From: JBEKTW01 sp963727845
GTDB taxonomy: Bacteria > Bacteroidota > Ignavibacteria > UBA10030 > SZUA-254
Direction of reading: 5' to 3'
DNA length: 64,000 nt
NCBI GenBank assembly: GCA_963727845.1
Contig: CAVSHI010000002.1
Location: forward strand, 1,054,001 to 1,118,000
Within the stretch, counting starts at the first letter, position 1, and each line of letters opens with the position of its first letter. The translations under genes were made by a program, and so were the position numbers. The notes below the pieces were generated by a model that saw only the letters and a program-made list of their open reading frames with translations, did no database searches and had not been told where the DNA came from. Positions 44,871 through 54,976 of the stretch are shown piece by piece.

Positions 44871-46683
44871 CTAGGAGGTTCTTCCAAACCTCTTATCGAG
44901 CTCGGACAAAGAAAGCCTGATCATGACCGGTCTACCATGCGGACAAACGTACGGAATCCGGGTGGCAAACAACTGATCCAGCAATGAACGCATCTCCGGT
45001 TCATTCAAAGGGTCGCCCGCCTTGACGGCCGCTTTGCAAGAAAATGATTTTGCCAATCGCTCACGCGGTTCAAGCTTCACGCTTTGCTCATCAGATTTAT
45101 ACAAATCGAGAACGTCCTGCAGGATTGAAGCTTCACGGCCAGGCTTTACGTCATTCGGAACTCCGTCGATTATGACCGTGGTCTTACCGAACAACTTCAA
45201 ACTAAATCCGAGGCTCTCAAGAGCAGGATGCAATTGATGAACAAGCGCGGCATCCCCGGGAGTCATCTCTATTGTTTGCGGGAAAAGGAGCTGCTGCGAT
45301 TTCTTGTCCGGCTTGTCAAATCGCGCGACAGTCCGCTCATAAATGACTCGCTCATGCGCGGCGTGCTGGTCGACGATGAGAAGACCGATTTCGACGGGAA
45401 CGATGATATACTTATTGTGAATCTGCCACGTGTGACCCGCGGATGGAGTTCCCCGCAAATGATCCTGAGGTACGGGTTCCGGCCCTTGCGCCCCCGAGCG
45501 AAAGGCTTCATCGATATCTCCGGCTGAGGTGTGCGCTAGGAGCGGTGCGCGCGTCGAAGGAATTTCGCCCGTCGCCTTGTTCACAGCGAACAGTTCTTCC
45601 CAGTGCGCAGGGCGCGGCTGCTGGCCGCCGGGGAACGGAGTGAACCGCAACCGGACGTCCCCCGCCTTCGCGTGGCCCGATTGCCGGTATCAAATCCTGC
45701 GATGCCAGCGCCGACCTCACCGCCGACAGCACGAGGCGGTACATCGCGGATTCATCTTCGAATTTCACTTCCATCTTTGACGGATGAACGTTGACATCCA
45801 CCTTACCGGGGTCGATGGAAAGAAACAGAACAAAAAACGGAAAACTTCCCTTCTCCAACAGATGTTCGTAGGCCTGGTACACCGCGCGATTCAAACTGCG
45901 GTTGATGACAAAACGGTTATTGAGATACAGGTACTGTTCGACATGCGATTTCCGGGCAAAGTCCGGCTTCCCAAGAAAACCGCCCACTGTGACCGCCTCC
46001 ACCACTTCCTCGAAATGAAAAATCGTTTTCCAGAGTTTCTCTCCGAACACTTCCCTGACACGCTCATCGAGCGTTGTGGGACGAAGATGGAGAAGAGTTT
46101 CATCATCGTTGATAAACTTCATTTCGAGTTGCGGAAAAGATAATGCAACCCGCTGCACTACATCGTAAATGTGCTTGAACTCCGTGTTCGTACTCTTGAG
46201 GAATTTTCGTCGTGCCGGCGTGTTGTAAAAGAGATTCTTCACGGTTATCGACGTTCCGGGAGCAGCTGCTTCTTCCGAAATTTCAATCTTTAAACCCCCG
46301 TCAATGCGCACTTTTGTGCCGACATCCGATGCGGCCAGGCGGGTCCTTAGCTCAACCTGCGATACCGCCGCGATCGACGACAACGCCTCACCCCGGAATC
46401 CAAGCGTGCGGATGTTTTCAAGATCCTCAAGCACGGCGATCTTGCTGGTGGAATGACGTTCGAAGGCGATTGCAGCATCCTCCGGGCCCATCCCGCAGCC
46501 GTCATCGACCACCTGAATCAGTTTTTTCCCACCCTCCCTGACGATCACGGTGAGCGATGTCGCCCCGGAGTCGATCGAGTTCTCGATGAGTTCCTTGACG
46601 GCGGAAGCCGGGCGTTGCACGACCTCACCCGCTGCGATTTTGTTCGCAAGCGCTTCCGGCAGTATGTTGATAATGCGTGACAC
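44871..46683 (-). CDS. mutL: DNA mismatch repair protein MutL, reading frame broken
   Basis: GHKL ATPase and nicking endonuclease of mismatch repair. It starts at GTG 46683 (VSRIINILPEALANKIAAGEVVQRPAS). The ATPase motifs ELIENSIDSGA, DDGCGMG and TLGFRGEAL are intact, and the frame breaks after about 340 codons in a run of five G (plus-strand CCCCC at 45659-45663). With one base fewer the reading goes GDVRLRFTPFPGG and continues into the C-terminal domain, which has the endonuclease motif DQHAAHERVIYE and CPHGRPVMI. Repaired length is 603 residues. A homopolymer indel is a common sequencing error, and a real one would make a mutator. Confidence 0.9.
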
Positions 46684-46738
46684 AGGCGTTAGAAAATCAA
46701 TATGATGGATACCCGGTCCAATTCTCTCTCTTGCTTGA

Positions 46739-47770
46739 CTAGCTCTTGCTGATTTTCGATTTCCATTGTACTCCCAAACCGGGTTCATCGTTGAGCACCA
46801 ATTTCCCGCCCACGACTTTGACTCCATTGAAAGGATCGTTTCTCGTGAGTATATTCCCGTCGAGGTCGGCATAATCCACCAGCGGCGAGAGCTGTGCGGC
46901 CGCGGAGATCGCGACCGAAGTTTCGATCATGCAGCCAAGCATGACTTTCATATCCATTGCTTTGGCTGTGTGAATCATGCGAAGGGCTTCTCGCAGCCCC
47001 GTGCATTTCATCAGCTTGATGTTAATCCCGTCAAAAACGCCATGTAATCCGGGAAGGTCATGAAGACGCATCGCATTTTCGTCAGCGAGAATCGGCATAT
47101 GCACTTGTTCCCGAAGCCACGCAGTGCCGTCAAGGTCGCTTGAGGGTAATGGCTGTTCGATGAATTCAACGCCCTGCTCTTCGAGCCAGAGGATCTTATC
47201 GCGCGCTAATTCCTTTGACGTCCAACCTTCGTTCGCGTCGACGCGGATGACTTTGTCGGTTATCTTCCTGATTGTTTTAATGATCTCTTCGTCATTCGGG
47301 ACTCCGACTTTGACTTTGAGTATAGGATAGATTTCGGCTTCCCTTACCTTTTGTTCGATGATCTCAAGTTTGTCGATTCCTATCGTGAAGGATGTGAGAG
47401 GCGTCTTTTCCTTGTCGAGACCCCAGAGTTTCCACAACGGGATGCCCAGCTTTTTCCCGATCCAATCGTGAAGCGCGAGGTCGACAGCGGTTTTCGCCGA
47501 AGTGTTGCCGGGAGCAAGCGCACCGACGTATGCGAGTATATCTTCCGAAAGGAACGGGTCTTTGAATTGGGCCAGCTTAACGCCCTTAAGAAAATCAATG
47601 ACCGTATCCATCGATTCGCCATACCGTTCGGTCGGCGCAGCTTCGCCGAATCCGATGATGCCGTCGTGTTCCAGCTCGACGATGATGCACGGGTCGATGA
47701 CTTCCGACCCCCTGGCAATGGTAAAGGTATGGATGAGCTCGAGCCCGAAATACTTCCATGTTAATTTCAT
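46739..47770 (-). CDS. Dipeptide epimerase (L-Ala-D/L-Glu type), enolase superfamily
   Basis: 343 residues. MLE-like barrel enzyme that epimerises dipeptides, probably muropeptide-derived L-Ala-D-Glu in peptidoglycan recycling. The superfamily residues are visible: the KVKVG lysine pair, DANEGW, EQPLP, ADENA and a last DLDGNILTRNDPF loop typical of Ala-Glu epimerases. It starts 3 bp after the ftsY stop. Substrate specificity is inferred from the family. Confidence 0.88.
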   Translation of the reverse strand: MKLTWKYFGLELIHTFTIARGSEVIDPCIIVELEHDGIIGFGEAAPTERYGESMDTVIDFLKGVKLAQFKDPFLSEDILAYVGALAPGNTSAKTAVDLALHDWIGKKLGIPLWKLWGLDKEKTPLTSFTIGIDKLEIIEQKVREAEIYPILKVKVGVPNDEEIIKTIRKITDKVIRVDANEGWTSKELARDKILWLEEQGVEFIEQPLPSSDLDGTAWLREQVHMPILADENAMRLHDLPGLHGVFDGINIKLMKCTGLREALRMIHTAKAMDMKVMLGCMIETSVAISAAAQLSPLVDYADLDGNILTRNDPFNGVKVVGGKLVLNDEPGLGVQWKSKISKS

Positions 47771-47773
47771 GCT

Positions 47774-48718
47774 TCAGCTTTCGAAGAGTGCGTCCACAAA
47801 TGCCTTCCGGTCGAACGGTTGCAGATCATCGATTTGTTCGCCGACCCCGATATACTTCACGGGGATATTCAATTCCAGACTGATCCCAATCACAACGCCC
47901 CCTTTGGCGGTCCCGTCGAGCTTGGTGAGAACCAGACCCGAGATGCCGATTGCCGACATGAATTGCTTTGCTTGGGCGATCGCATTTTGACCGGTAGTCG
48001 CATCGAGAACGAGCAGAACTTCGTGGGGTGCGTCGGGAACTTGCTTCTGGAGGACGCGCTTGATTTTCTTCAACTCCTCCATCAAGTTCACTTTTGTATG
48101 CAAACGGCCGGCGGTGTCGATAATCATGACATCGGTGCCATGAGCGATTGCGGATTTAAGCGCATCGTATGCAACGGCGCCCGGGTCCGCACCCTGCGCC
48201 TGCTGGATAATTTCCACGCCTGCGCGCTGCGCCCAGATTTCCAGCTGTTCATTCGCCGCTGCACGGAACGTGTCGGCCGCCGCGATCATCACCTTCCTGC
48301 CTGCCGTCCGGTAGTTGTATGCCAGCTTGCCGATGGTTGTTGTCTTGCCTACTCCGTTGACACCAACCACGAGCACGACATGTGGAAGGTGACCCGGCGG
48401 AATCACAAAAGGCTCGGGCCCTGCGGTTGTTCCATCAACGAAGAACCTTTGAATTTCATCCCGGAGAAGCTTATCAAGGTCGGAGGGATTCTCGTAGCGC
48501 TCTTTTTTGACTCTGTCCCTGACGCGTTCGATGATTCTCGCGGTCGTTGTGACCCCCACATCGCCTGCCAGCATCGTCTCTTCGATACCATCCAGGAGCT
48601 CATCGTCGATCTTTGATTTTGTCGTGATTAGTTTTGTGATCTTTCCGAGAATGTTCTCCCGGGTCTTGACGAGGCCTTCTTTCAACCGTGTAAATTTGAA
48701 CGCGTCCAGGAAACCCAT
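47774..48718 (-). CDS. ftsY: Signal recognition particle receptor FtsY
   Basis: GTPase docking the SRP-ribosome complex at the membrane. 314 residues from MGFLDAFKF: a short N region without the long acidic A domain of enteric FtsY, then NG domains with G1 GVNGVGKTTTIGKLA, DTFRAAANEQL, DTAGRLHT and TKLDGTAKGG. It overlaps the pgsA stop slightly, and is followed by the epimerase gene. Confidence 0.97.
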   Translation of the reverse strand: MGFLDAFKFTRLKEGLVKTRENILGKITKLITTKSKIDDELLDGIEETMLAGDVGVTTTARIIERVRDRVKKERYENPSDLDKLLRDEIQRFFVDGTTAGPEPFVIPPGHLPHVVLVVGVNGVGKTTTIGKLAYNYRTAGRKVMIAAADTFRAAANEQLEIWAQRAGVEIIQQAQGADPGAVAYDALKSAIAHGTDVMIIDTAGRLHTKVNLMEELKKIKRVLQKQVPDAPHEVLLVLDATTGQNAIAQAKQFMSAIGISGLVLTKLDGTAKGGVVIGISLELNIPVKYIGVGEQIDDLQPFDRKAFVDALFES

Positions 48719-48720
48719 TG

Positions 48721-49290
48721 TCACGCCTGCATATTACCAATTGACGCGGGAGGCTTCATTATGCCGATAAACCTTTTCGCGTAGAGGATGAATGAAACGC
48801 CCAAGATCAGGGAACTCAGAACCAGCAGGCTCTCTTTCAACCAACCGCTCCCCGGGTAATCCACGACGATCACGATGGCAAGGGTTGTGACGACTACTAC
48901 TGCCAACTTGCCCACCAGGTTGGATTGAAGGACGATCCCCTTGACCTTCTTGATGTACATCCCACCAAGAAAAATCAGCATGTCCCTCACAATCAGCAAG
49001 AAGAGAAACCAGATAGGCAATCTTCCCTGAAGTGCCAGCACCACGGCGACGATGGCAACGCCGATTTTGTCGGCGAGCGGGTCGATGATTTTCCCGAACT
49101 CTGTCACCTGGTTCAATTTGCGGGCCAGCATCCCATCGAATATATCGCTTAAGACGGCAATCACGATCAGCATGACGCCGATTAAACGCTGCTCCGGATT
49201 CGCGGATGAAACGAGAATGGCAATCGGAATTGCAAGCAATAACCGGAAAGCGCTCAGGAAGTTGGAAATGGTCCACCGGTTCTCGGTCAT
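48721..49290 (-). CDS. pgsA: CDP-diacylglycerol-glycerol-3-phosphate 3-phosphatidyltransferase
   Basis: First committed step of phosphatidylglycerol synthesis, an inner-membrane enzyme. 189 residues, several helices. The CDP-alcohol phosphotransferase motif is complete: D-x2-D-G-x2-A-R-x8-G-x3-D-x3-D in SDIFDGMLARKLNQVTEFGK followed by IIDPLADK. It starts 6 bp after purF and ends overlapping ftsY. Confidence 0.95.
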   Translation of the reverse strand: MTENRWTISNFLSAFRLLLAIPIAILVSSANPEQRLIGVMLIVIAVLSDIFDGMLARKLNQVTEFGKIIDPLADKIGVAIVAVVLALQGRLPIWFLFLLIVRDMLIFLGGMYIKKVKGIVLQSNLVGKLAVVVVTTLAIVIVVDYPGSGWLKESLLVLSSLILGVSFILYAKRFIGIMKPPASIGNMQA

Positions 49291-49296
49291 GAGGAC

Positions 49297-50811
49297 TCAC
49301 ATTTCATGTTCATTTTTCGAGCCGCCGGTTTCTATCACTGTAGGGTACTCACCGTTGAAACATGCCGTGCAATACGACTCCCCGTGTTCCTGCGGAACGG
49401 ATGCGAGAAGATTTTCCAACGAAAGATACCCCAATGTGTCCACGCCCAGCTCCCGGCGAATCTTCTCAACGTCGCCGCCACACACATTTGCGATGAGCTC
49501 GTCCGCCCGGGGGAAATCCATCCCGTAATGGCATGGGAACCGTATCATCGGCGAGGTGACCCGAAAGTGGATCTCTTTTGCCCCTGCATCGCGAATTAAT
49601 TTCACAAGCTGCTTCGATGTCGTGCCCCGCACGATGGAGTCGTCGACAATAATCACTATTTTCCCCTTCAACACTCCCTTTACGGTGTTGAATTTTGTCT
49701 TCACCCTCATTTGCCGGAGATCCTGTTCCGGCTGGATAAAAGTTCGCCCGACGTAATGGCTTCGAATCAGGCCGATTTCATACTTGCTTTTGTGACCGAG
49801 TTTCAAGTTCTCGCCCGCAAAGCCGAGAGTCGCCGTGTTGCTCGAATCGGGTACATTGATGATCACCACCGGCTCCTCGTCGTTCTTCGTCTTCGCCGGA
49901 TGTTCCCTTGCCAGCGATTTCCCCAGCTTTCGCCGGACGCGGTCGACACTATCGCCGAAAATCCGGCTATCGGGTCGTGAGAAATAGATGTACTCGAAAA
50001 TACAGTGATGCGGTTTGCTGTTGCTCTTCCGGAGATGGTACGACTTTGCCTCTCCGGTCCGGAGAGATTCCCGGTCAAACACCATCACCTCACCGGGTTC
50101 CACGTCACAGATGTACTCAGCATCGATGATATCGAATGCGCACGTCTCCGAGGCAACGACGAACGATGTGCCGATTTTCCCGACTGCGAGAGGACGCCAA
50201 CCATGTGGGTCACGGGCGGCAACGAGCTTGTCATCCGTCAAGATCGTGATGGAGTATGCTCCCTGCACCCGGTCCAGCGCGTCGATGATTTGATGGATCT
50301 GGTCGGGCTCTCTGCTTTTGGCGATGAGATGAAGAATGATCTCCGTGTCAGTCGTCGTCTGGAAAATCGTCCCCTCATCCTGAAGTTGCTTTCTGACTTC
50401 CCTGAAATTCGTGAGGTTGCCGTTGTGGGAGATTGCGATATTCCCATTCCTGTAATTAACGATGAATGGCTGGAGATTCAGTTTATTGTCGGATGCCCCC
50501 GCAGTGGAATAGCGATCGTGCCCTATTGCCGCACTGCCGCGGAGTGTGTTGGAAAGAATCGTATCATCCCTAAAAACGTCGTTGACGAGTCCAAAATCCT
50601 TGTGGACGTGGAACCGATATTTCTTTGCATTCTCATCGAATTCTGATGTGACGATCCCCGCCCCCTCCTGTCCCCGATGTTGAAGTGCATGGAGTCCATA
50701 ATAGGCCATCTGCGCGGCCTGTTCGTGGCCGTAAATCCCGAAAACGCCGCAATGGTCGCGGGGTTTATCGTCGTCGAATCGGATGCTCGTGGGAAAAGGA
50801 AATGATTTCAT
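49297..50811 (-). CDS. purF: Amidophosphoribosyltransferase
   Basis: Commits PRPP to purine synthesis with ammonia from glutamine. 504 residues. The catalytic cysteine is C21 in DHCGVFGIYG, so a 20-residue propeptide must be removed first. The PRPP loop is VVDDSIVRGTT-like (IIVDDSIVRGTTSKQL). The C-terminal YCTACFNGEYPT resembles the cysteine ligands of the 4Fe-4S Bacillus-type enzyme, so it is probably the iron-sulfur, oxygen-sensitive class. Between nadB and pgsA. Confidence 0.97.
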   Translation of the reverse strand: MKSFPFPTSIRFDDDKPRDHCGVFGIYGHEQAAQMAYYGLHALQHRGQEGAGIVTSEFDENAKKYRFHVHKDFGLVNDVFRDDTILSNTLRGSAAIGHDRYSTAGASDNKLNLQPFIVNYRNGNIAISHNGNLTNFREVRKQLQDEGTIFQTTTDTEIILHLIAKSREPDQIHQIIDALDRVQGAYSITILTDDKLVAARDPHGWRPLAVGKIGTSFVVASETCAFDIIDAEYICDVEPGEVMVFDRESLRTGEAKSYHLRKSNSKPHHCIFEYIYFSRPDSRIFGDSVDRVRRKLGKSLAREHPAKTKNDEEPVVIINVPDSSNTATLGFAGENLKLGHKSKYEIGLIRSHYVGRTFIQPEQDLRQMRVKTKFNTVKGVLKGKIVIIVDDSIVRGTTSKQLVKLIRDAGAKEIHFRVTSPMIRFPCHYGMDFPRADELIANVCGGDVEKIRRELGVDTLGYLSLENLLASVPQEHGESYCTACFNGEYPTVIETGGSKNEHEM

Positions 50812-50843
50812 ATCTCACAAAATAATCAAAATTCAGACGCAAC

Positions 50844-52457
50844 TCAAGCATCCCACTGAGACAGAACCGTATCATGGAGCCACGATATGTCGTCGCGACG
50901 GGGATAGTCCGTCATGTAGTGCAATCCGCGGCTCTCTTTCCGGCTGAGGGCGCTCCGGATGATCAGATCGGCAACCGTCGCAAGATTCCGCAGCTCAATC
51001 AGGTCTTCGACGACCTTCGTGCGCTTGTAGAACGTTTCCACCTCCTCCATGATGAAGCTGATTCTCCGTAGCGCGCGCTCCAGCCGCAAGCTGGAGCGAA
51101 CAATACCGACGTAATCCCACATCAGTTCCTGAACTTCCTTCTTATCGTGAGATATGAGAACCCACTCTGCCGCGTTGAACGTTCCGGTTTCATCCCAGTC
51201 GGGAATAACCGGGAATGACGGAAGATCAGAAGCAGAGGTTTTCACGGCATCCAGGTAAGCCCTGGACGAAAACACTATGGCTTCGAGCAGGGAATTACTT
51301 GCGAGACGGTTCGCTCCATGCACACCGGTCATCGCAACTTCGCCGCAGGCATAGAGATTTCTAATCAACGTCCGTCCGTTCAGATCCGTGACGATACCTC
51401 CACACGAATAGTGGGCGGCCGGCACGACAGGAATAGGTTCCTTTGTGATATCGAGTTTGTATTTTGTCAGACATGTGTCATAGATGTGCGGGAAGTGCTT
51501 TATAACTTCATCCGCCGGCAAATGCCGCAGGTCGAGCAGGACGTAGTCATCCCCGCTCTTCTTCAATTCAACGTCGATAGCCCGGGCGACAATGTCCCGG
51601 GGCGCAAGAGAGCCCCGGCGGTCGTAAGGGCTCATGAAGTCTTCTCCCTTTGTGGTTTTCAGGATTCCTCCAAAACCGCGGACGGCCTCTGAGATCAGGA
51701 ACGCGGGAGAGCCGGAATTATACAAGGATGTCGGATGAAACTGGATAAATTCCATATTGCCGATAGCAGCACCCGCCCGGTATGCCATGGCGATGCCATC
51801 TCCCGTTGCGATCGGCGGGTTTGTCGTATGGCGGTAGACCTGACCCACGCCGCCGGTACACACTAACGTCACGCGAGCAAGAAACTTCTTGACATCATTC
51901 GCACTCGCGTCCAGCGCGTACACACCCCAGCAATGGATCGGTGTACGTTTGTTCAAGGGAATGCCCACATTATGTTCGGTGATGAAATCGATGGCAAGGT
52001 GGTCTTCGAACACGGCAATGTTGGGATGGCGGGCGATCCGATGAAGCAAAGCCCGTTCAATCTCCCTTCCCGTGTGATCATGCGCATGAACAATACGATT
52101 TCGGGAATGCCCTCCTTCTCTCCCGAGGTCGAGCTTCCCGTCATGCTCCGTGAAATCCACGCCCATCATCGTCAGTTCTTTCAGGCGCAACGGCCCTTCC
52201 CTCACGAGTACCTCGACAGCATCTTTATGGCAAAGCCCGACGCCCGTGTCCAGCGTGTCCTGAATGTGCAGATCGAAAGAGTCGTCAGACGATGCAACCG
52301 CCGCGATACCTCCTTGAGCGTAGTTAGTGTTGGATTCCGCCTTCTTCTTCTTTGTTACGATTGCGACCGTTCCCATCTCCGCTGCTTTGATCGCCAGTGA
52401 CAGACCGGCAATGCCGCTGCCCACGATGAGAAAATCAATCCGAATTTCTTTTGTCAT
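50844..52457 (-). CDS. nadB: L-aspartate oxidase
   Basis: FAD enzyme making iminoaspartate for NAD synthesis. 537 residues from MTKEIRIDFLIVGSGIAGLSLAIKA (start 52457); an earlier frame from 52541 would lie within coaE. Landmarks: dinucleotide-binding GSGIAGLS, TNYAQGGIAAV, the active-site HSRNRIVHAHDHTGREIE-type block, QFHPTSLY, HYSCGGI and GVHGANRLASNSLLEA. It starts 6 bases after the coaE stop. The partners nadA and nadC are not in the window. Confidence 0.95.
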   Translation of the reverse strand: MTKEIRIDFLIVGSGIAGLSLAIKAAEMGTVAIVTKKKKAESNTNYAQGGIAAVASSDDSFDLHIQDTLDTGVGLCHKDAVEVLVREGPLRLKELTMMGVDFTEHDGKLDLGREGGHSRNRIVHAHDHTGREIERALLHRIARHPNIAVFEDHLAIDFITEHNVGIPLNKRTPIHCWGVYALDASANDVKKFLARVTLVCTGGVGQVYRHTTNPPIATGDGIAMAYRAGAAIGNMEFIQFHPTSLYNSGSPAFLISEAVRGFGGILKTTKGEDFMSPYDRRGSLAPRDIVARAIDVELKKSGDDYVLLDLRHLPADEVIKHFPHIYDTCLTKYKLDITKEPIPVVPAAHYSCGGIVTDLNGRTLIRNLYACGEVAMTGVHGANRLASNSLLEAIVFSSRAYLDAVKTSASDLPSFPVIPDWDETGTFNAAEWVLISHDKKEVQELMWDYVGIVRSSLRLERALRRISFIMEEVETFYKRTKVVEDLIELRNLATVADLIIRSALSRKESRGLHYMTDYPRRDDISWLHDTVLSQWDA

Positions 52458-52462
52458 TCGAT

Positions 52463-53101
52463 TTAGGTACGGGAAACGGAAACGATCTGGTCCAAAAGAT
52501 GAAAAACAAAAGCGCAATTTTCCCGGAGCACTTCCAGACAACCCTCATTGCGGATCACAAGATCGGCACATGCAACTTTCTCCTCCGACGGTAACTGAGA
52601 TTCTATCCTCAATTTGGCCTCGCCCCGGCTTATACCGTCCCGCTTTGAAATTCGCCGGATCCGCACTCCCGCCGAAGCATCAACCGCTACCACCAGATCA
52701 AAGAGATTCTCGGCATGCGCCTCATAAATGAGAGCGGCTTCCACAACAACAATTCCTTTTTCAGCCGATCCAATCCTCTGCCGCAGATTCCGCAGCACAT
52801 AGGGATGAACGATCTCGTTCAATTTGTTCTTGATGGCTTCATCCTTGAAAATGAGGGCAGCCACACGCTTGCGGTCAAGAACGCCCTTTCTTGAATAGGC
52901 ACGGTCGCCGAAAACACGTCTGATTTTTCGCTTCACGGTTTCGTGCGTATTGATGATTTGCCGCGCGATCCTGTCAGCAGAGAGAACCAGCGCGCCCAGC
53001 TGCCGGAAAACCAGACAGACCTCCGACTTTCCGCTTCCGATTCCGCCGGTAACCCCGACGACGAGTGATGATCCTCGTGCCACTATCATTCTGGATGTCA
53101 T
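52463..53101 (-). CDS. coaE: Dephospho-CoA kinase
   Basis: Last step of CoA synthesis. 212 residues. P-loop GVTGGIGSGKSEV and lid region RRISKRDGISRGEAKLRIESQ are typical. The DxD box reads SADRIARQII, with Ser in place of the first Asp. That change is uncommon and worth noting but is seen in some lineages. It starts 57 bp after the rny stop, with a hairpin between. Confidence 0.94.
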   Translation of the reverse strand: MTSRMIVARGSSLVVGVTGGIGSGKSEVCLVFRQLGALVLSADRIARQIINTHETVKRKIRRVFGDRAYSRKGVLDRKRVAALIFKDEAIKNKLNEIVHPYVLRNLRQRIGSAEKGIVVVEAALIYEAHAENLFDLVVAVDASAGVRIRRISKRDGISRGEAKLRIESQLPSEEKVACADLVIRNEGCLEVLRENCAFVFHLLDQIVSVSRT

Positions 53102-53110
53102 AAACGGCGA

Positions 53111-53139
53111 AGCCAGCCCTCGTTCCGCTCCGGCTGGCT
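53111..53139 (-). terminator. Hairpin between rny and coaE
   Basis: AGCCAGCC / GGCTGGCT stem of 8 bp with a 13-base loop, just upstream of the coaE start. No T run follows, so it is more likely an mRNA 3'-end or processing structure than a full terminator. Confidence 0.4.
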
Positions 53140-53158
53140 TTCTCTCATTGTTTCATGG

Positions 53159-54727
53159 TTATTTCGCGTACGCGATCGACCGCTTTTCTCTGATCACGGT
53201 CACCTTGATTTGACCGGGGTATTCCAAATCCGACTGAATTTTTGCCGCGATGTCATGGGCGAGCATATCCGCCATCGCATCATCGATTTTATCGTGTTCG
53301 ACGATGACCCTGATCTCCCTGCCTGCCTGGATGGCATACGTGTTTGCCACGCCGTCGAAGGTCTTTGCGATTTTCTCCAGTCGTTCCAACCGTTTCGCAT
53401 AGATCTCAACGGACTCGCGCCGGGCACCCGGTCGGGCGCCGCTGATCGCGTCCGCCGCCTGCACGAGCGCTGTGATCGGCGTTTCCATCGGAATATCTTC
53501 ATGGTGTGCGCCGACAGCATTGATGACAACGGGGTGTTCGCCGTATTTTTTTACGAGATCGTAACCGAGGAGGGCGTGGGGGCCCTCAACGGATCGGTCA
53601 ACTGTCTTCCCGATATCGTGCATCAATCCTCCGCGCTTCGCCAGCGTTGCATCAAGACCGAGTTCCGCTGCCATAAGGCCCGTAAGTTGGGCCACCTCGA
53701 TGCTGTGGGCAAGAAGATTCTGTCCATAGCTGGAGCGGTATTTCATGAGGCCGATGTGCTTTAGAATTTCCTGGTGGGCCCCGTGCAATCCGCACTCAAG
53801 CAGCGCATTTTCGCCCGTGTGAAGGATCTCTTCATCGAGTTCTGTCCGGACTTTCTCCACCACTTCCTCAATGCGTGAAGGATGAATTCGGCCGTCGGCG
53901 ATAAGGCGCTCAAGGGAGATGCGGGCGACCTCGCGCCGCAATGGATCGAAAGCTGAGAGTATGACGGCCTCCGGCGTATCGTCCACGATAACGTCCACCC
54001 CCGTCGAGGCTTCAAAGGAACGGATGTTGCGGCCTTCTTTCCCTATTATGCGTCCTTTCATTTCGTCATTTGCAAGATGGAGAACGCTGACGCTTGCTTC
54101 CACCGAATGATCGGAAGCGCTTCTTTGAATGGCCTGGACAACGAGTTTTTGGGCTTCCTTTTTGGCTTCCAGTTTCGCGCCGTCCCGTACTTCCTTGATT
54201 GACTGCGCCGCTTCGGCTTTCGCTTCGGCCACCAGGTTCGCCATCAACGTCTTTCTCGCCTCATCGCGGGTCAAACCCGACACGCGCTCCAGTCGCTGGT
54301 TCTCCTCCTGCATGAGCCGTTGCAGTTGCGACTGTTTTTCTTCAAGCTGTTTGACGCGATCATCGATCTCGCGTTTTGATTGTGTAAGTTCCTTCTCCTT
54401 CCTGTTGATCAACTCAACCCTTCGCTCAAGGTTCTCCTCGCGCAACCCGAGCTGTTTCTCGAAGGCCTGGAGTTTGCTCCGCTTCGAGTTGATTTCGTGG
54501 TCGTGTTCCTGCTTCTTCTTATACCATTCATCTTTCACCTCAAGAAGTTTTTCCTTCTTGAGATTGTTGCCATCATGCTCGGCATCGGCCAATATCTTTT
54601 TCGCACGTTCTTCTGCGCCTGCAATCTTATTTTGACCGCTTCGCCGTTCGAGGTACCAACCCAGAGCGAAGGACACACCGACGAATACAATGACAATAGG
54701 AACAATCACATAGAGTCCAAGTATCAT
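53159..54727 (-). CDS. rny: Ribonuclease Y
   Basis: Membrane-bound endoribonuclease starting mRNA decay. 522 residues: one N-terminal membrane helix (IVIVFVGVSFALGWYLE), a long coiled coil (about 40-190), a KH domain (GRIIGKEGRNIRSFEASTGVDVIVDDTP) and an HD domain (HSIEVAQLTGLMA, KRGGLMHDIGKTVD). All active-site histidines and aspartates of the HD domain appear present. It follows a probable 6S RNA and zapA. Confidence 0.97.
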   Translation of the reverse strand: MILGLYVIVPIVIVFVGVSFALGWYLERRSGQNKIAGAEERAKKILADAEHDGNNLKKEKLLEVKDEWYKKKQEHDHEINSKRSKLQAFEKQLGLREENLERRVELINRKEKELTQSKREIDDRVKQLEEKQSQLQRLMQEENQRLERVSGLTRDEARKTLMANLVAEAKAEAAQSIKEVRDGAKLEAKKEAQKLVVQAIQRSASDHSVEASVSVLHLANDEMKGRIIGKEGRNIRSFEASTGVDVIVDDTPEAVILSAFDPLRREVARISLERLIADGRIHPSRIEEVVEKVRTELDEEILHTGENALLECGLHGAHQEILKHIGLMKYRSSYGQNLLAHSIEVAQLTGLMAAELGLDATLAKRGGLMHDIGKTVDRSVEGPHALLGYDLVKKYGEHPVVINAVGAHHEDIPMETPITALVQAADAISGARPGARRESVEIYAKRLERLEKIAKTFDGVANTYAIQAGREIRVIVEHDKIDDAMADMLAHDIAAKIQSDLEYPGQIKVTVIREKRSIAYAK

Positions 54728-54785
54728 ATTTCCTCCGAATCAATGATAAAAAAATAAAACCGCACCTGGCCGTTCGTCACGTGTA

Positions 54786-54958
54786 TTGAAGAATCTCAGA
54801 TAATACACAGTGGGTACCCGCCTGAACGTTTCTTACTTCCACTGTCTGCACATCCAAATAAATTTGGAGGTTACGCAAATCCCGCGTTAACGGGATGAGG
54901 CCTGTAATACAACGTCCGAGAGCCGAGTTCCCTATTAAAGTTACTTGTCAGATTCTTT
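54786..54958 (-). ncRNA. ssrS: Probable 6S RNA
   Basis: Between zapA and rny, minus strand, about 170 nt. The ends pair: AAGAATCT (54957-54950) with AGATTCTT (54796-54789), a closing stem 160 nt apart. Inside, CGGACGTT and AACGTTCAGG can pair to form an upper stem, flanked by unpaired strands that could be the open bubble typical of 6S RNA, and the tip carries ATCCCG/CGGGAT and CCAAAT/ATTTGG hairpins. A T-rich run follows on the minus strand. 6S RNA sits next to zapA in many bacteria. A covariance search is needed to settle it. Confidence 0.55.
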
Positions 54959-54976
54959 AATATGTTTGACTCAGAC

